NCBI RefSeq assembly: GCF_026898095.1
Contig: NZ_CP114015.1
Span: forward strand, 2,914,001 to 2,978,000
Origin: Arthrobacter sp. ATA002
Lineage (GTDB): Bacteria > Actinomycetota > Actinomycetes > Actinomycetales > Micrococcaceae
Length of the DNA: 64,000 bases
Direction of reading: 5' to 3'
Shown here in pieces: positions 1-9,867 of this stretch; the stretch's first letter is position 1; each line of letters starts with the position of its first letter. Below the pieces are notes generated by a model. It made no database searches. It saw only the letters and a list, made by a program, of their open reading frames with translations, and was not told the DNA's origin. Both the position numbers and the translations under genes were made by a program.

Positions 1-695
1 GCCGTGAAGCCGTGGGCGAAGTACAGCACCCCGAACATGATCACGCTGGAGCCAACCAGTCCCAGCAGCAGCGGCGGCTGGCCCTCCACCAGCCCGGGCA
101 GGATAAAACCGGCCAGCACCGCGTAGGCCCCGGCCAGGCCCACCAGCGCGCGCAGCCCGCGCCAGCGCGCGACGGCGACCACGACTCCCGCGTAAAGCAC
201 GGTCAGCGCGGCCATCGGGACGGAACGGACGAAGTCCACGAAGACGTACGGCGGGGCTCCCCCGCCGCCCTGCATCACGGCCTCCAGATTCAGGTAGCGG
301 ATGCTGTCGCCGGCCTCGATGGCATCGCCCTTGGCCACTTCCGGCGGAACCTCCACTTGGATGGTGGCTCCCCCGGCGTCGGGAACCGTGTACGCCACGA
401 GGCACTGCTGGGCGGTTCCACCGGCCTCGACCAGTGCCGCCGAGGACGGGCAGTCCTCCTCGCTGACCCGCTGGACGGTGCCGGTGTCGAAGGTCACGCC
501 GTCAGCGGTGGCGTACGGGTCGGCGACGGTGACGGTGCTGCGGTCCCCCGTGGGCCACATCAGCAGCATCGCCACCAGCGCCAGCAGCCCCAACGGCACC
601 AAGATGCAGGTCAGCAGCAGGTTTGCGCGGCGCCGCGCGGCCAGCGCCAGCGGGGACGGCGGCTCATCGGAGTGCGGGGAATGGCTGTGTCCCAT
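1..695 (-). CDS. YibE/F family membrane protein (C-terminus beyond window)
   Basis: The reading frame begins at the ATG at 695 and is still open at base 1, so about 231 N-terminal residues are visible. The protein starts with a short polar region ending in a run of small and basic residues, then a membrane segment at about residues 26-46, an extracytoplasmic domain of about 100 residues, and three closely spaced membrane segments. The last visible stretch reads LYFAHGFT, matching the conserved YAHGF-type motif of the YibE/F family. The function of this family is not established. No partner gene is visible because the 3' side is cut by the window edge. Confidence 0.8.
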   Translation of the reverse strand, partial: MGHSHSPHSDEPPSPLALAARRRANLLLTCILVPLGLLALVAMLLMWPTGDRSTVTVADPYATADGVTFDTGTVQRVSEEDCPSSAALVEAGGTAQQCLVAYTVPDAGGATIQVEVPPEVAKGDAIEAGDSIRYLNLEAVMQGGGGAPPYVFVDFVRSVPMAALTVLYAGVVVAVARWRGLRALVGLAGAYAVLAGFILPGLVEGQPPLLLGLVGSSVIMFGVLYFAHGFT

Positions 696-815
696 GGGGT
701 CCTTCGGCCTAGGCGCTGAGCTGCGTCCGGTGATACGGACGCAGGAAACACGGTCGGCATCATTGTCCCAATGGACCGCCGTTGTCCCAAAACGCCTGAT
801 GCCTTGCCGGAATCT

Positions 816-912
816 CTCGTACAGATACCGGGCCTTAATGTTCCCCATAAGCCCGTTATCTGTACGACGGATGCGGGCCGGAACTCCATAAGCCCGTTAT
901 CTGTACAACGGA
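816..912. repeat. Family A dyad repeat, array 1 (one degenerate forward and two inverted copies)
   Basis: A degenerate forward unit (GTACAGATACCGGGCC, about 819-834) is followed by two inverted units at 850-871 and 891-912, 41 bp apart, each containing GCCCGTTATCTGTAC. The forward unit can pair with the first inverted unit. The core is the reverse complement of CCGTTGTACAGATAACGG, itself an imperfect dyad with arms CCGTT and AACGG. The same element occurs at 30701-30882 and 57878-57998. It lies upstream of the YibE/F gene and downstream of the GNAT gene. The remainder of 696-1094 holds only the hairpin at 974-1021. Confidence 0.85.
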
Positions 913-973
913 TGCGCCTGTCTGCCCATATACGGTGGCAGACACGTGCACCGGGCCGCCGGAACCGCACCTC

Positions 974-1021
974 CGACGACGGCGGGCGCGGCCCCCGAAG
1001 GAACCACGCCCGCCGTCGTCG
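974..1021. terminator. GC-rich hairpin after the GNAT gene
   Basis: Perfect 15-bp inverted repeat (974-988 against 1007-1021) with an 18-nt loop, 73 bp downstream of the GNAT stop codon on the minus strand. There is no U-tract on either side, so it is a possible terminator or stabilising hairpin rather than a textbook intrinsic terminator. Confidence 0.4.
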
Positions 1022-1094
1022 TCACCGCTGTCCTCGGCGCCGTCGTTGTCCCGCTGCGCCGCCGGAAGACCTGGCCGCGGCAGCAGCAACGGAT

Positions 1095-2003
1095 TTAGGT
1101 GCTGACGATTTCCGTCGCCGGCCCCACTTCGCGGGCCGCGCCCTTGTCCAGCAGGGCCTGGATGATCCGTGCCACGGGCTTCATCGACTCGTCGACTTCC
1201 AGCTGGATCGGATACTGGTGGGTCAGCAGGGCCAGCAGCGATTCCAGGGCCGCTTCCGCCTCGGACTGTTCCAGCGCCGGATCGTAGCCCAGGAACACAT
1301 CAGCCGGCTCGTCGGTGCGGTTCTGCGTGTAGCTGACGGCAAAGGCGGCGATCTTGCCGCCCTGTGCCTTGGGTGCGTCACGCAGCACGACAGCGCCGGC
1401 GGCACCGGTGGCGTCGTTGAGCAGCATTTGCTGTGCCCGCCCCAGCGTCATTTCCGACCTGTCCCAGCCGTGCACTCCGTTGTAGAACTCCATCACGGCG
1501 GCGGTGAGTTCCACCGATCCGGTGGCGGCCTCGTCCAGCTGCGGCCCGGCGTCGTCGGTGAACACCGGCAGGCTGATCCGCCCCGGTTCCACCACGACCA
1601 CGCGGGAGCGCTGGATGCGGGAGAAGCCGGCCGCCTCGGCAAAGGCGGCCCCGGAAGTGCCCGGCTCCACCTTCGCGCGGAGGGCGGTCACGCCCGACGG
1701 CGCCGTCTCGGCTTCCTTGCGCAGCATGGCCAGCAGGGTGGAGCCGAGGCCGGCTCGCCGGTTTTCCCGGGCCACCTCCACGTACGCCCAGAGCCGGTCC
1801 GGATGCAGCGAGGTTTCGTAGACGACGCCGGCGGCGACCGGAATACCGTCATCTTCAGCCACGATGCAGCGGCTCCAGGGCTCGTTGGACGAGGGCCGCA
1901 GGACCGCCCGGAACTGGCCGGACTGCACCGTTTCCGGATCGCCCCACAGCTGATTCAGGGCCAGGTCATCATCTTCGCGCCATTCGCGGAACGTCAGGGC
2001 CAT
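1095..2003 (-). CDS. GNAT family N-acetyltransferase
   Basis: 302 residues, long enough for two GNAT folds. The N-terminal half (about 1-140) is a recognisable GNAT domain with the acetyl-CoA loop as ENRRAGLGSTLL near residue 80. The C-terminal half looks like a degenerate second domain. This tandem arrangement resembles MshD-like proteins, but nothing in the sequence fixes the substrate and I do not call it mycothiol synthase. The start ATG overlaps the glyS stop (TAATG), so the two genes are probably translationally coupled. Confidence 0.8.
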   Translation of the reverse strand: MALTFREWREDDDLALNQLWGDPETVQSGQFRAVLRPSSNEPWSRCIVAEDDGIPVAAGVVYETSLHPDRLWAYVEVARENRRAGLGSTLLAMLRKEAETAPSGVTALRAKVEPGTSGAAFAEAAGFSRIQRSRVVVVEPGRISLPVFTDDAGPQLDEAATGSVELTAAVMEFYNGVHGWDRSEMTLGRAQQMLLNDATGAAGAVVLRDAPKAQGGKIAAFAVSYTQNRTDEPADVFLGYDPALEQSEAEAALESLLALLTHQYPIQLEVDESMKPVARIIQALLDKGAAREVGPATEIVST

Positions 2004-3391
2004 TACGCGCCGATCAGCCGTTCCGCGAGGTAGCCCTCAACCTTGTCCAGGCTCACCCGCTCCTGGGCCATGGAGTCACGCTCGCGCACGGTGACGGCGG
2101 AGTCTTCGAGGGTGTCGAAGTCCACGGTGATGCAGAACGGGGTGCCGATTTCGTCCTGGCGGCGGTACCGGCGGCCGATGGCGCCGGCGTCGTCGAAGTC
2201 GATGTTCCAGCTGCGGCGCAGCTGGGCGGCGAGGTCCTTGGCCTTGGGCGAGAGGTCCTCGTTGCGGCTCAGCGGCAGGACCGCAGCCTTGACCGGAGCC
2301 AGGCGCGGGTCCAGCTTCAGGACGGTGCGCTTATCGACGCCGCCCTTGGCGTTGGGGGCCTCGTCCTCGGTGTAGGAATCCACGAGGAACGCCATGAAGG
2401 AACGGGTCAGGCCGGCGGCGGGCTCGATCACGTACGGGGTGAAGCGCTCGTTGGTGGCCTGGTTGAAGTAGCTCAGGTCCGTGCCGGAGTGCTTGGAGTG
2501 CGTACCCAGGTCGAAGTCGGTGCGGTTGGCGATGCCTTCGAGCTCGCCCCACTCGGAGCCGGCAAAGCCGAAGCGGTATTCGACGTCGGTGGTGCCCTTG
2601 GAGTAGTGGCTGAGCTTTTCCTTCGGGTGCTCGAACAGGCGCAGGTTCTCCGGATCGATGCCCAGCTCGGTGTACCAGTTGAACCGGTTTTCAATCCAGT
2701 ATTTGTGCCATTCCTCGTCGGTGCCCGGCTCGACGAAGAACTCCATTTCCATCTGCTCGAATTCACGGGTGCGGAAGATGAAGTTGCCCGGCGTGATTTC
2801 GTTGCGGAAGCTCTTGCCGATCTGGCCAATGCCGAACGGCGGCTTCTTGCGCGAGGTGGTCAGCACGTTGTTGAAGTTCACGAAGATGCCCTGCGCGGTT
2901 TCGGGGCGCAGGTAGTGCATGCCCTCTTCATTGGCGACCGGGCCCAGGAAGGTCTTGAGCAGGCCGGAGAATTCCTGCGGCTCCGTCCACTGGCCCTTGG
3001 TGCCGCAGTTGACGCAGGAAATGTCGGCCAGGCCGTTTTCGGGTGCGTGGCCCTTCTTTTCCTCGTAGGCCTCTTCGAGGTGGTCGGCACGGTAGCGCTT
3101 GTGGCAGCTCAGGCACTCCACCAGCGGATCGGAGAAGACGTCAACGTGGCCGGAAGCTTCCCAGACCTGGCGCGGCAGGATGACGGCCGAATCCAGCCCG
3201 ACGACGTCGTCGCGCCCGCGGACCATGTGCTGCCACCACTGCTTCTTGATGTTTTCCTTGAGCTCGACACCCAGGGGCCCGTAATCCCAGGCGGACCGGG
3301 ACCCGCCGTAAATCTCACCCGACTGGAAGACGAACCCCCGGCGCTTGGCGAGGGAGATGATCGGATCCAGTTTGGATTTGGTCGAAGCCAT
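2003..3391 (-). CDS. glyS: Glycine--tRNA ligase
   Basis: Charges tRNA-Gly with glycine; cytoplasmic alpha2-type class II synthetase of 462 residues, the usual size in actinobacteria. The N-terminus contains the family signature [17 protein letters not shown] (residues 25-41). Two CxxC pairs, C93/C96 and C126/C129, form the zinc site typical of this class. The start at 3391 gives the normal N-terminus [11 protein letters not shown]; an in-frame upstream extension to 3481 has no conserved features. It is followed directly by the GNAT gene with a TAATG overlap. No T-box features (for example a GGUGGNACCGCG-like antiterminator) are visible in the leader. Confidence 0.97.
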   Translation of the reverse strand: MASTKSKLDPIISLAKRRGFVFQSGEIYGGSRSAWDYGPLGVELKENIKKQWWQHMVRGRDDVVGLDSAVILPRQVWEASGHVDVFSDPLVECLSCHKRYRADHLEEAYEEKKGHAPENGLADISCVNCGTKGQWTEPQEFSGLLKTFLGPVANEEGMHYLRPETAQGIFVNFNNVLTTSRKKPPFGIGQIGKSFRNEITPGNFIFRTREFEQMEMEFFVEPGTDEEWHKYWIENRFNWYTELGIDPENLRLFEHPKEKLSHYSKGTTDVEYRFGFAGSEWGELEGIANRTDFDLGTHSKHSGTDLSYFNQATNERFTPYVIEPAAGLTRSFMAFLVDSYTEDEAPNAKGGVDKRTVLKLDPRLAPVKAAVLPLSRNEDLSPKAKDLAAQLRRSWNIDFDDAGAIGRRYRRQDEIGTPFCITVDFDTLEDSAVTVRERDSMAQERVSLDKVEGYLAERLIGA

Positions 3392-3646
3392 GGAATGGTA
3401 CCGCCGTTCTTTCGTGTCTGCGCAGGCCGCTGGGTGCGGTCCGCTTCCGGTCCCGCCCGCAGCCCAGCCGGCAGGTTGCACGGCGGGGACTGCAGGGGCA
3501 AAAAAGCTACAACTACCAGCTTAAGCTCAGCCGGCCCAAACACTGGCACCGGCGCTGCCCGCAAAGGAGGGACCGCGCCGAGTGTAGGAATCACGCGGCT
3601 TCCTCACACCGAATGACGCACTAATGCCGCAAAAGCACGACCGAAA

Positions 3647-3766
3647 CCGCATCGTCCCGACAGTCGACGGGGCAAGCCGCATCGTCCCGACACTCGACCG
3701 GGGCAAGCGGCATCATCCCGACAGTCGACGGGGCAAGCGGCATCACCCCGACACTCGGCGGGACGG
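3647..3766. repeat. Family C tandem repeat, four units of 29-31 bp
   Basis: Four consecutive units start at 3647, 3677, 3708 and 3738, each built around GCATCRTCCCGACASTCG followed by ACGGGGCAAG or close variants. Units alternate between the forms with CAGTCG and CACTCG. The array fills the space between the 3' end of the YdcZ-type gene and the leader of glyS. The rest of the gap 3392-3773 is leader sequence of glyS with no recognised element. No protein family matches any frame through the array. Confidence 0.85.
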
Positions 3767-3773
3767 CGCCGCA

Positions 3774-4744
3774 TCACCGGCGGCGCAGCACTCCGGGAGT
3801 GTTCCACGGCAGGGTCGCGAGCACAATGGCGGCGAGGGTCAGCAGGGTTCCCAGCACAGTTGCCGCCACCACCACAGAGCCCGGCGCCGGGAGGAGGATG
3901 TCCAGCAGCAGCGATCCGATCAGCTGGCCGCCGATCAATCCCAGGCTGGTCAGCAGCACCCCGAGGCTGCGCACCAGAAGTGCACTCAGCCCAATGAAGA
4001 TGCAGCCCATCGGGCCGCCCAGGTACAGGTACCACTCCCCGGGAGCGGCTGCCCGAACCCCGAGACCGCCACCTTCACCAGCCAAATCAGGCCGAGCACT
4101 ACCGTGCCGCTGATAAAGTTCACCAGCGTCGCGGTGATCGGAGTGCCGTAGTGCATCCCGGTGGTGCCGTTCATGGCCTGCTGGAAGCTCATCAGCATGC
4201 CCGCCGTCAGGGGCAGCAGTACCGGAAGGAGCAGGTCGGAGGCGCCGGATGTTCCGGCAAGTTTGGGGCTCACCGCCCAGGCGACGGCGGCGATGGTCAG
4301 GACAGCGCCCACGACGCGCATAACGGTCAGTGCCTTTTTGCCGGCCGGGCCAATGCCCAGGCGGTCCACCACCAGGCCGGTTAGTGTCTGGCCGGCGACG
4401 GCGGCAACCGTGAACACCGCAACGCCCAGGACGGCGACGGTCAGGGTTTGGGACAGCACAAAGTAGCCGCCGATGGCTCCGGCCAGCACGTAGTAACGGG
4501 GAAACCGGCGTTCGCGCAGGGCCGGCAGCAGCTGGGCAGCGCCGGCACGGCCGCGCGGCAGCAGCACCGAAATCAGGATCATGACCACCAGCCCCACCGA
4601 GAAACTGACCAGCGCGGCGGCCAGGCCGTCATCCAGCCGGGCGCCGAGTGCACCATTGACGCGGGACTGGACGGGCATCGCGGCCCCGGCAGCGATAGCC
4701 AGGGGAAGACCGATGAGGGGATTGAATCGTACGGCGTTTGGCAC
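3774..4744 (-). CDS. DMT superfamily transporter, YdcZ (DUF606) type, frameshifted
   Basis: Inner-membrane protein with about ten hydrophobic segments in two homologous halves, as in the YdcZ/DUF606 branch of drug/metabolite transporters. The first frame (start 4744) covers residues to GFGQPLPG. The rest, beginning EWYLYLGGPMGCIFIGLSAL, continues in another frame to the stop at 3774. The break is in a CCCGGGG run at about 4038-4046, and one extra base restores a 323-residue protein of normal length. A sequence error is the simplest explanation. Substrate unknown. Confidence 0.8.
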
Positions 4745-4815
4745 GCCCTTACCCTACGGCAGGGCCGCGCCGCTTCCGGCATCGGTGACGGGACTTGTCG
4801 GGCAGAATGGAAGGT

Positions 4816-5046
4816 ATGAGTTCCCCCGATCCCCAAGACCTGCCCATCCGCGACGACATGATCCGTCTGGGCCAGCTGCTGAAGCTGGCCGGCCTTGCCG
4901 AAGACGGCATCCAGGCCAAGCAACTCATCGAAGACGGCCTGGTGAAGGTCAACGGCGAAATCGAGGAACGCCGGGGCCGCCAGCTGCATCCCGGCGACGT
5001 CGTCTCGGTGAACGGCGAAGCGGTACGCATCGTTACAGAGGGTTAG
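4816..5046 (+). CDS. S4-domain RNA-binding protein (YaaA/RlbA-like)
   Basis: 76-residue protein, almost entirely an S4 RNA-binding domain. It contains LGQLLKLAGLAEDGIQAKQL and VKVNGEIEERRGRQLHPGD, the conserved alpha-L RNA-binding motif. The ATG at 4816 follows GGAAGGT; an upstream ATG at 4807 is less well placed. It is divergent from the YdcZ-type gene. The fold implies RNA or ribosome-related binding; the specific target is unknown. Confidence 0.85.
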   Translation: MSSPDPQDLPIRDDMIRLGQLLKLAGLAEDGIQAKQLIEDGLVKVNGEIEERRGRQLHPGDVVSVNGEAVRIVTEG

Positions 5047-5095
5047 CCCCGCCGCGGCGCGGCCAAGACATTGGGCGGCGCCGCCGTCGGGCCCC

Positions 5096-5755
5096 TCAGC
5101 CCTTGAGCACCATGTGGGTGAGGAATTCCTTCACATGTCCAAGCTCCTGCATGTTAATCCCGTGACCCATGTTCGAGTACAGGATCTTGGTCAGCGCGGT
5201 GTGCTCGTTGAGCCAGGCATGCGTGAACTCGATCCGCGGCGCATCGATCACGGGATCAGCCTGGTCCCGGCCCCAGAAGAAGGGCACCCGGCCGGCGGCG
5301 AGTTCGCCGTCCTTGAAGAACGGATTCCCGTCCGACGGCACCACGAACCCTGACAGCCCGACGACGGCGGCGAAGTCCGCGGGCCGGTGCCGCAGCAGGG
5401 TGCTCGCCACGGCCATCCCCATCGAGAAACCGAGCAGGGACACACTGCTGTGGACGCCTTTGACGCCGTCCAGCCAGTCGGAGACATCGGTCACGGCGTC
5501 GACTACGCGCTGCACGGAGAAATCGGGCTCGTTCATCAACGGGAACCAGGTATAGCCGGGGCCCTGGGCCTGCGGTGCACGCACTGACGCGATGGTGAAC
5601 TCGGACGGCAGGTGGTCCGCCAGTCCCATCAGATCTTCCTCGTTGGCGAGGTAACCGTGGAAGAGGACCAGCAGCGGCGTTCCGGCACGCTCGGCTTCCG
5701 GCTTCGACCAGAGGACAGTGGGGTTCCAGGGAGCTGTTGTAGGCATGATATTCAT
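5096..5755 (-). CDS. Alpha/beta hydrolase, phospholipase/carboxylesterase type
   Basis: About 219 residues, the size of the YpfH/carboxylesterase family. The nucleophile elbow is GFSMG, followed by an Asp in QADPVID and a His in SNMGHGIN, giving a complete Ser-Asp-His triad in the correct order. The oxyanion region is LLVLFHGYLANEED. The start could be 5755 or the ATG at 5746, since no strong ribosome-binding site separates them. Predicted cytosolic esterase or thioesterase; substrate unknown. It is divergent from the GDSL hydrolase. Confidence 0.85.
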   Translation of the reverse strand: MNIMPTTAPWNPTVLWSKPEAERAGTPLLVLFHGYLANEEDLMGLADHLPSEFTIASVRAPQAQGPGYTWFPLMNEPDFSVQRVVDAVTDVSDWLDGVKGVHSSVSLLGFSMGMAVASTLLRHRPADFAAVVGLSGFVVPSDGNPFFKDGELAAGRVPFFWGRDQADPVIDAPRIEFTHAWLNEHTALTKILYSNMGHGINMQELGHVKEFLTHMVLKG

Positions 5756-5820
5756 TCTGGCACGGCCGGTTCCCGAACCTACGGTCGCGTAGCCCGGGGC
5801 CTCCTTGGCAGGATGGAGCG

Positions 5821-6717
5821 GTGACTTCTCCCTCGATGCCCCAGGACAGTTCTTCCCCTTCCGCGGCGGCTCCGGCCCAAACGGCTGCCGCGCCCGGTTC
5901 CGCACTCGAAGAGCAGGCGGGCCATCCCTGGAGAAGGTACGTCGCCCTCGGCGATTCCTTCACCGAAGGAATCGGTGACCCCAATCCGGAGAGCCCCGGC
6001 GGTCACCGCGGCTGGGCGGACCGGGTGGCGGAGGAGCTGGCCCGTGACCGGGAGAACTTCGCTTATGCCAACCTCGCCATCCGGGGACGGCTGCTGGATC
6101 AGATCATCAATGAGCAGTTGCAGCCCGCACTGGACCTGAAGCCGGATCTGGTCACGATCTGCGCCGGCGGGAACGATGTCATCCGGCCCGGCGGCGACCC
6201 CGACAGGCTGGCCGAAAAGATGGACGCCGCGATCGCACAGCTGGCGGGAAGCGGCGCCACAGTGGTGCTCTTCACGGGCCCCGATCTGGGCACCACCCCG
6301 GTGCTGGGCAGTGTCCGGGGACGGGTGGCTGTTTACAACGAGAACCTGCGGACCGTCGCCGCCCGGCACGACGTCGTCATCGCCGACATGTGGGCGCTGC
6401 GGGAGCTCAGCGCCCGGGACATGTGGGCGCCGGACCGGCTGCACTTTTCACCGCTCGGCCACCACACGATTGCGGCCATGGTGCTGGACACCCTCGCCGT
6501 CCGGCACACCCTGGAGCCGCTGGAACCCAAGCCGCTGCCGCCGAAAAACTGGCGCACCGCACGCACCGAGGACCTGACCTGGGCGCGCGAATACTTCATG
6601 CCGTGGGTGGTGCGCCGGGTGCGGCACCGCTCCTCCGGTGACGGAATCGAGGCAAAGCGTCCCGTGGCCGGGCCGATTTTCGGCGGCCCCGGAATGCCCC
6701 CGGGCTCGGCCGACTAA
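5821..6717 (+). CDS. SGNH/GDSL-type hydrolase
   Basis: 298 residues starting at a GTG. Block I is YVALGDSFTEGIGDPN (nucleophile Ser), block III is ICAGGNDV, and block V is DRLHFSPLGHH with the catalytic Asp and His. These are the defining blocks of the SGNH family. The first 38 residues are Ala/Pro/Ser-rich and not a signal peptide, and the C-terminal tail is basic. Ester substrate unknown. Two possible starts (5821 and an ATG at 5836) both keep block I. Confidence 0.88.
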   Translation: MTSPSMPQDSSSPSAAAPAQTAAAPGSALEEQAGHPWRRYVALGDSFTEGIGDPNPESPGGHRGWADRVAEELARDRENFAYANLAIRGRLLDQIINEQLQPALDLKPDLVTICAGGNDVIRPGGDPDRLAEKMDAAIAQLAGSGATVVLFTGPDLGTTPVLGSVRGRVAVYNENLRTVAARHDVVIADMWALRELSARDMWAPDRLHFSPLGHHTIAAMVLDTLAVRHTLEPLEPKPLPPKNWRTARTEDLTWAREYFMPWVVRRVRHRSSGDGIEAKRPVAGPIFGGPGMPPGSAD

Positions 6718-6808
6718 CGCACCGCACGCCCAAGACGCCGGTCCAAAGGCAGCGGGGCCAAGCGCGCCAACCAAACCAGAGCGGCCGCGCGCCGATGAGC
6801 AGCCGCTG

Positions 6809-7252
6809 TCAGGCCCGTGATCCGCTTTCCGCCAGCCGGATGAGGGAGGCCAGATGGTCCGCCCAGTCCCCGGTGTGGCTGCGGGCCACCTCGTCCCCGT
6901 CCACCAGCGTGCCCAGGCCGCTTTCGGTGATGACGACGTCGGTGTAGTCGGTGTCGGCATCAGGACCAGGTACCGCATCCAGCAGGAAGCTCACCACTGT
7001 ATGGGCGTTCCAGCCGGGTTTGGTCCAGCGGAAGGACAGCAGCCTGTCCCGGGCGACCGCCAGCACCGTCCCCGTGGCCCACTGCCCGCCGTCGTCGTCC
7101 GTGCCCTCCGCCGGACGCCCGCTCAGCGGAGCCCCGGGGCTGGGGGTGAAATCCATTCCTGGCCACCACGCGGCCCGGTTCTCCACCAGTGCATGCCAAA
7201 GCTCCGCCGGCGGACACTGGGCCTGCCCCGCGATCCGAATTGAATCACCCAT
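6809..7252 (-). CDS. SRPBCC family protein (START/polyketide cyclase-like)
   Basis: 147 residues beginning with the family pattern of a beta strand followed by CPPAELWHALVENRAAWWP. It continues with a central strand region (GTVLAVARDRLLSFRWTKPG) and ends in a long helix (DWADHLASLIRLAES). This matches AHSA1-like SRPBCC proteins, which bind hydrophobic ligands. No ligand can be assigned. It is a single gene between the GDSL gene and metX. Confidence 0.75.
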   Translation of the reverse strand: MGDSIRIAGQAQCPPAELWHALVENRAAWWPGMDFTPSPGAPLSGRPAEGTDDDGGQWATGTVLAVARDRLLSFRWTKPGWNAHTVVSFLLDAVPGPDADTDYTDVVITESGLGTLVDGDEVARSHTGDWADHLASLIRLAESGSRA

Positions 7253-7343
7253 GACAGTGTTCTTCCACGGCCGGCCCGCCTTGGCAAGAGCAGCCGCACC
7301 GCTCCAACTGCTGCAGCGCTGCTCCGGAACGGCTAAGGCGCAC

Positions 7344-8474
7344 TCACTCCGGCCCGAAGAACCGCGTCCGCAGCGGACCGCCGATCTGCTCGACGTCGGT
7401 CAGGAAGCCATCGTGGCCGATGGGCGCCTTGATCGTGTGCACCCCAACGCTGCCGGGCAGGGCCGCAGCCAGCGCCTCGGACTGCTGCGGAAAGTAGAGC
7501 CGGTCAGAATCGACGGCGGCAATAAAGAACTCCGCGGTGGCCCCGGACAGTGCCTGCCGCAGGGAGCCGCGGCCGCGGGCGACGTTGTGGCTCATCAGCG
7601 CTTCGGTCAGGACCAGATAGCTGTTCGCGTCAAAGCGCTCCACGAGTTTGCTCGCCTGGTGGTCAAGGTAGCTCTCCACCGCGTACCGGCCCCGGGCTGC
7701 CGGCAGCACGGAGCCCAGCGGATCCTCCCGCGGCTGGGGCTGCTGCCCGAACCGGTATTCCAGTTCCGGCTCCGAGCGGTAGGTGATGTGCGCGATGCGG
7801 CGAGCCAGGCCCAGGCCGGCGGCCGGCGCCGTCCCGTTGTAGTAGTCGCCGCCGTTGAAGTTCGGGTCCAGCCGGATGGCCTCGAGCTGCGCCTGGCCGA
7901 AGGCTATCTGCTCGGCCGAGCTGGCGGCCGTGCAGGCAATCACGGCGCAGCGCCGCACCCGCCCGGGTTCGGTGACGGCCCATTCCAGGGCCCGCGCGCC
8001 GCCCAGTGACCCGCCCAGCACCGTGTGCCAGGACCGGATGCCCAGCTGGTCCGCCAGCCGGGACTCGGCGCGGACGGAGTCGCGGATCGTGACGAACGGA
8101 AACCGCGACCCCCAGGGCAGGCCCTGCGGATCGGCGGAAGACGGTCCGGTGGAGCCGTAGCAACCGCCGAGCATGTTCACGGCCACCACGAAGAACCGGT
8201 TGGTGTCCACGGCTTTCCCGGGTCCCACCAGATCGTCCCACCATCCGTCCTCCCCGCTGCCGCCGCGGGCAACATGGGTGCTGCCGGTGAGGGCATGGGC
8301 AATCAGGACCGCATTGGATGCGTCCTCATTCAGCGTCCCCCACGTTTCATAGGCGAGGGTCACCTCCGGCAGGTGCCCCCCGGTTTCCAGGTCCATGCCG
8401 CCGATCCGGGCATGCCGCAGCACCCCGTCCCGGGCAGGGGCGGGGTGCTGCGGCACCGTTGACGGCAGGGTCAC
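7344..8474 (-). CDS. metX: Homoserine O-acetyltransferase
   Basis: Transfers an acetyl group from acetyl-CoA to L-homoserine, the first committed step of methionine synthesis. 376 residues, full length, alpha/beta-hydrolase fold. The nucleophile Ser156 sits in VLGGSLGG and the catalytic His in the C-terminal PIGHDGFLTD. NMLGGCYGSTGPSS is a family signature. It starts with GTG 8 bp after the metY stop, so both genes form one operon controlled by the upstream riboswitch. Confidence 0.95.
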   Translation of the reverse strand: MTLPSTVPQHPAPARDGVLRHARIGGMDLETGGHLPEVTLAYETWGTLNEDASNAVLIAHALTGSTHVARGGSGEDGWWDDLVGPGKAVDTNRFFVVAVNMLGGCYGSTGPSSADPQGLPWGSRFPFVTIRDSVRAESRLADQLGIRSWHTVLGGSLGGARALEWAVTEPGRVRRCAVIACTAASSAEQIAFGQAQLEAIRLDPNFNGGDYYNGTAPAAGLGLARRIAHITYRSEPELEYRFGQQPQPREDPLGSVLPAARGRYAVESYLDHQASKLVERFDANSYLVLTEALMSHNVARGRGSLRQALSGATAEFFIAAVDSDRLYFPQQSEALAAALPGSVGVHTIKAPIGHDGFLTDVEQIGGPLRTRFFGPE

Positions 8475-8482
8475 GCGGATCG

Positions 8483-9798
8483 CTACGCTCCCTTGGCGGC
8501 GCGGAAGCCGGCGTCAAGGTCGGCAATGATGTCGTCGATGTGTTCAATCCCGACGGACAGCCGAACCAGGCCTGGGCTGACCCCTGCCGCCAGCTGGGCT
8601 TCAGCGCCGAGCTGGCTGTGCGTGGTCGACGCCGGATGAATCACCAGCGACCGGACGTCACCGACGTTGGCCACATGCGAGTGCAGCTCCAGCGCATCCA
8701 CAAAACGCTTCCCCGCTTCGATGCCGCCGGCAATGTCAAAGGACACAATGGCGCCGGTGCCGCGCGGCCCGTACTTGCGGCCGCGCTCGAACCACGGACT
8801 CGACTCCAGGCCCGCATAGGCCACGGAGACGACGTCGTCGTGCGCCTCGAGCCAGCTCGCGACCGCGACGGCGTTGGCCACGTGCCGCTCCACCCGCAGG
8901 CTCAGGGTTTCCAGGCCCTGCGCAATGAGGAACGCGTTGAACGGGGACACCGCCGAGCCGAGGTCGCGGAGCAGCTGCACCCGTGCCTTGAGGACGTAGG
9001 CCAGATTGGCGCCCAGCACGCCGTCGGCCCCCAGGTCACGGGCATAGACCAGGTCGTTGTAGCTCTCGTCGGGGGTGTTGAAGCCGGGGAATTTCCGGGG
9101 TTTGCACCGAAATCGAAGTTGCCCGAATCGACGATGACGCCGGCGATGGAGGTCCCGTGGCCGCCGAGGTACTTGGTGGCCGAGTGCACCACGATGTCCG
9201 CACCCCATTCGATCGGGCGGATCAGGTAAGGCGTCGAAAGGGTGTTGTCCACGATCAGCGGCACCCCGGCCCCGTGGGCGACGGCACTGATGCCCTCGAT
9301 GTCCAGCACGTCCTGGCGCGGATTGGACACCACCTCCCCGAAGAACGCCTTGGTGTTGGGCTGCACAGCAGCGCGCCACTGGTCCAGATTGTCCGGGTCC
9401 TGGACAAATGTGGTCTCGATGCCGAACTTCTTCAGGGTGTGCTTGAACAAGTTGTAGGTGCCGCCGTAGAGGCTGGGGCTGGCAACAATGTGGTCCCCGG
9501 CTTCCGCCACATTCAGGACCGCGAAGGTCTCGGCGGCCTGGCCGGAGGCAAGCAGCAGCGCCCCCACGCCGCCCTCCAGCGACGCGATCCGGTTCTCGAC
9601 CGCTTCCTGGGTGGGGTTGCCGATGCGGGTGTAGATCGGTGCCAGCTCGGCCAGGGCAAACCGGTTGGCTGCTGCTTCGGCGCTGGGAAAGACGAACGAC
9701 GTCGTCTGGTAGATCGGCAGCGCCCGGGCGCCGGTGACGGCGTCGGGCTCCTGTCCCGCATGGATCTGCCGGGTTTCGAAGGACCAGTTTCCTGACAT
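8483..9798 (-). CDS. metY: O-acetylhomoserine sulfhydrylase, frameshifted
   Basis: PLP enzyme that makes homocysteine from O-acetylhomoserine and sulfide. The N-terminal part (start 9798) contains [14 protein letters not shown] and the PLP lysine in [13 protein letters not shown] (K209). After GANPG the reading continues in another frame with [18 protein letters not shown] through the normal C-terminus. The break is in the AAATTT run at 9090-9095, and adding one base gives 438 residues, normal for the family. I read this as a sequence error. An AAGGGAG ribosome-binding site precedes the ATG. Confidence 0.9.
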
Positions 9799-9867
9799 GC
9801 CATTGCTCCCTTGTGACCAGGGGCCGCACCGAGACTTCTAGCCGGAAAAGAGCCGGCAGCCACGTGT

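Noticed and set aside
12-970. Plus-strand and overlapping short open frames at 12-970
   Set aside because: They lie opposite the YibE/F frame with no recognisable family and are better explained as antisense shadows.
3392-3600. T-box riboswitch upstream of glyS
   Set aside because: No antiterminator T-box sequence or specifier loop could be identified.
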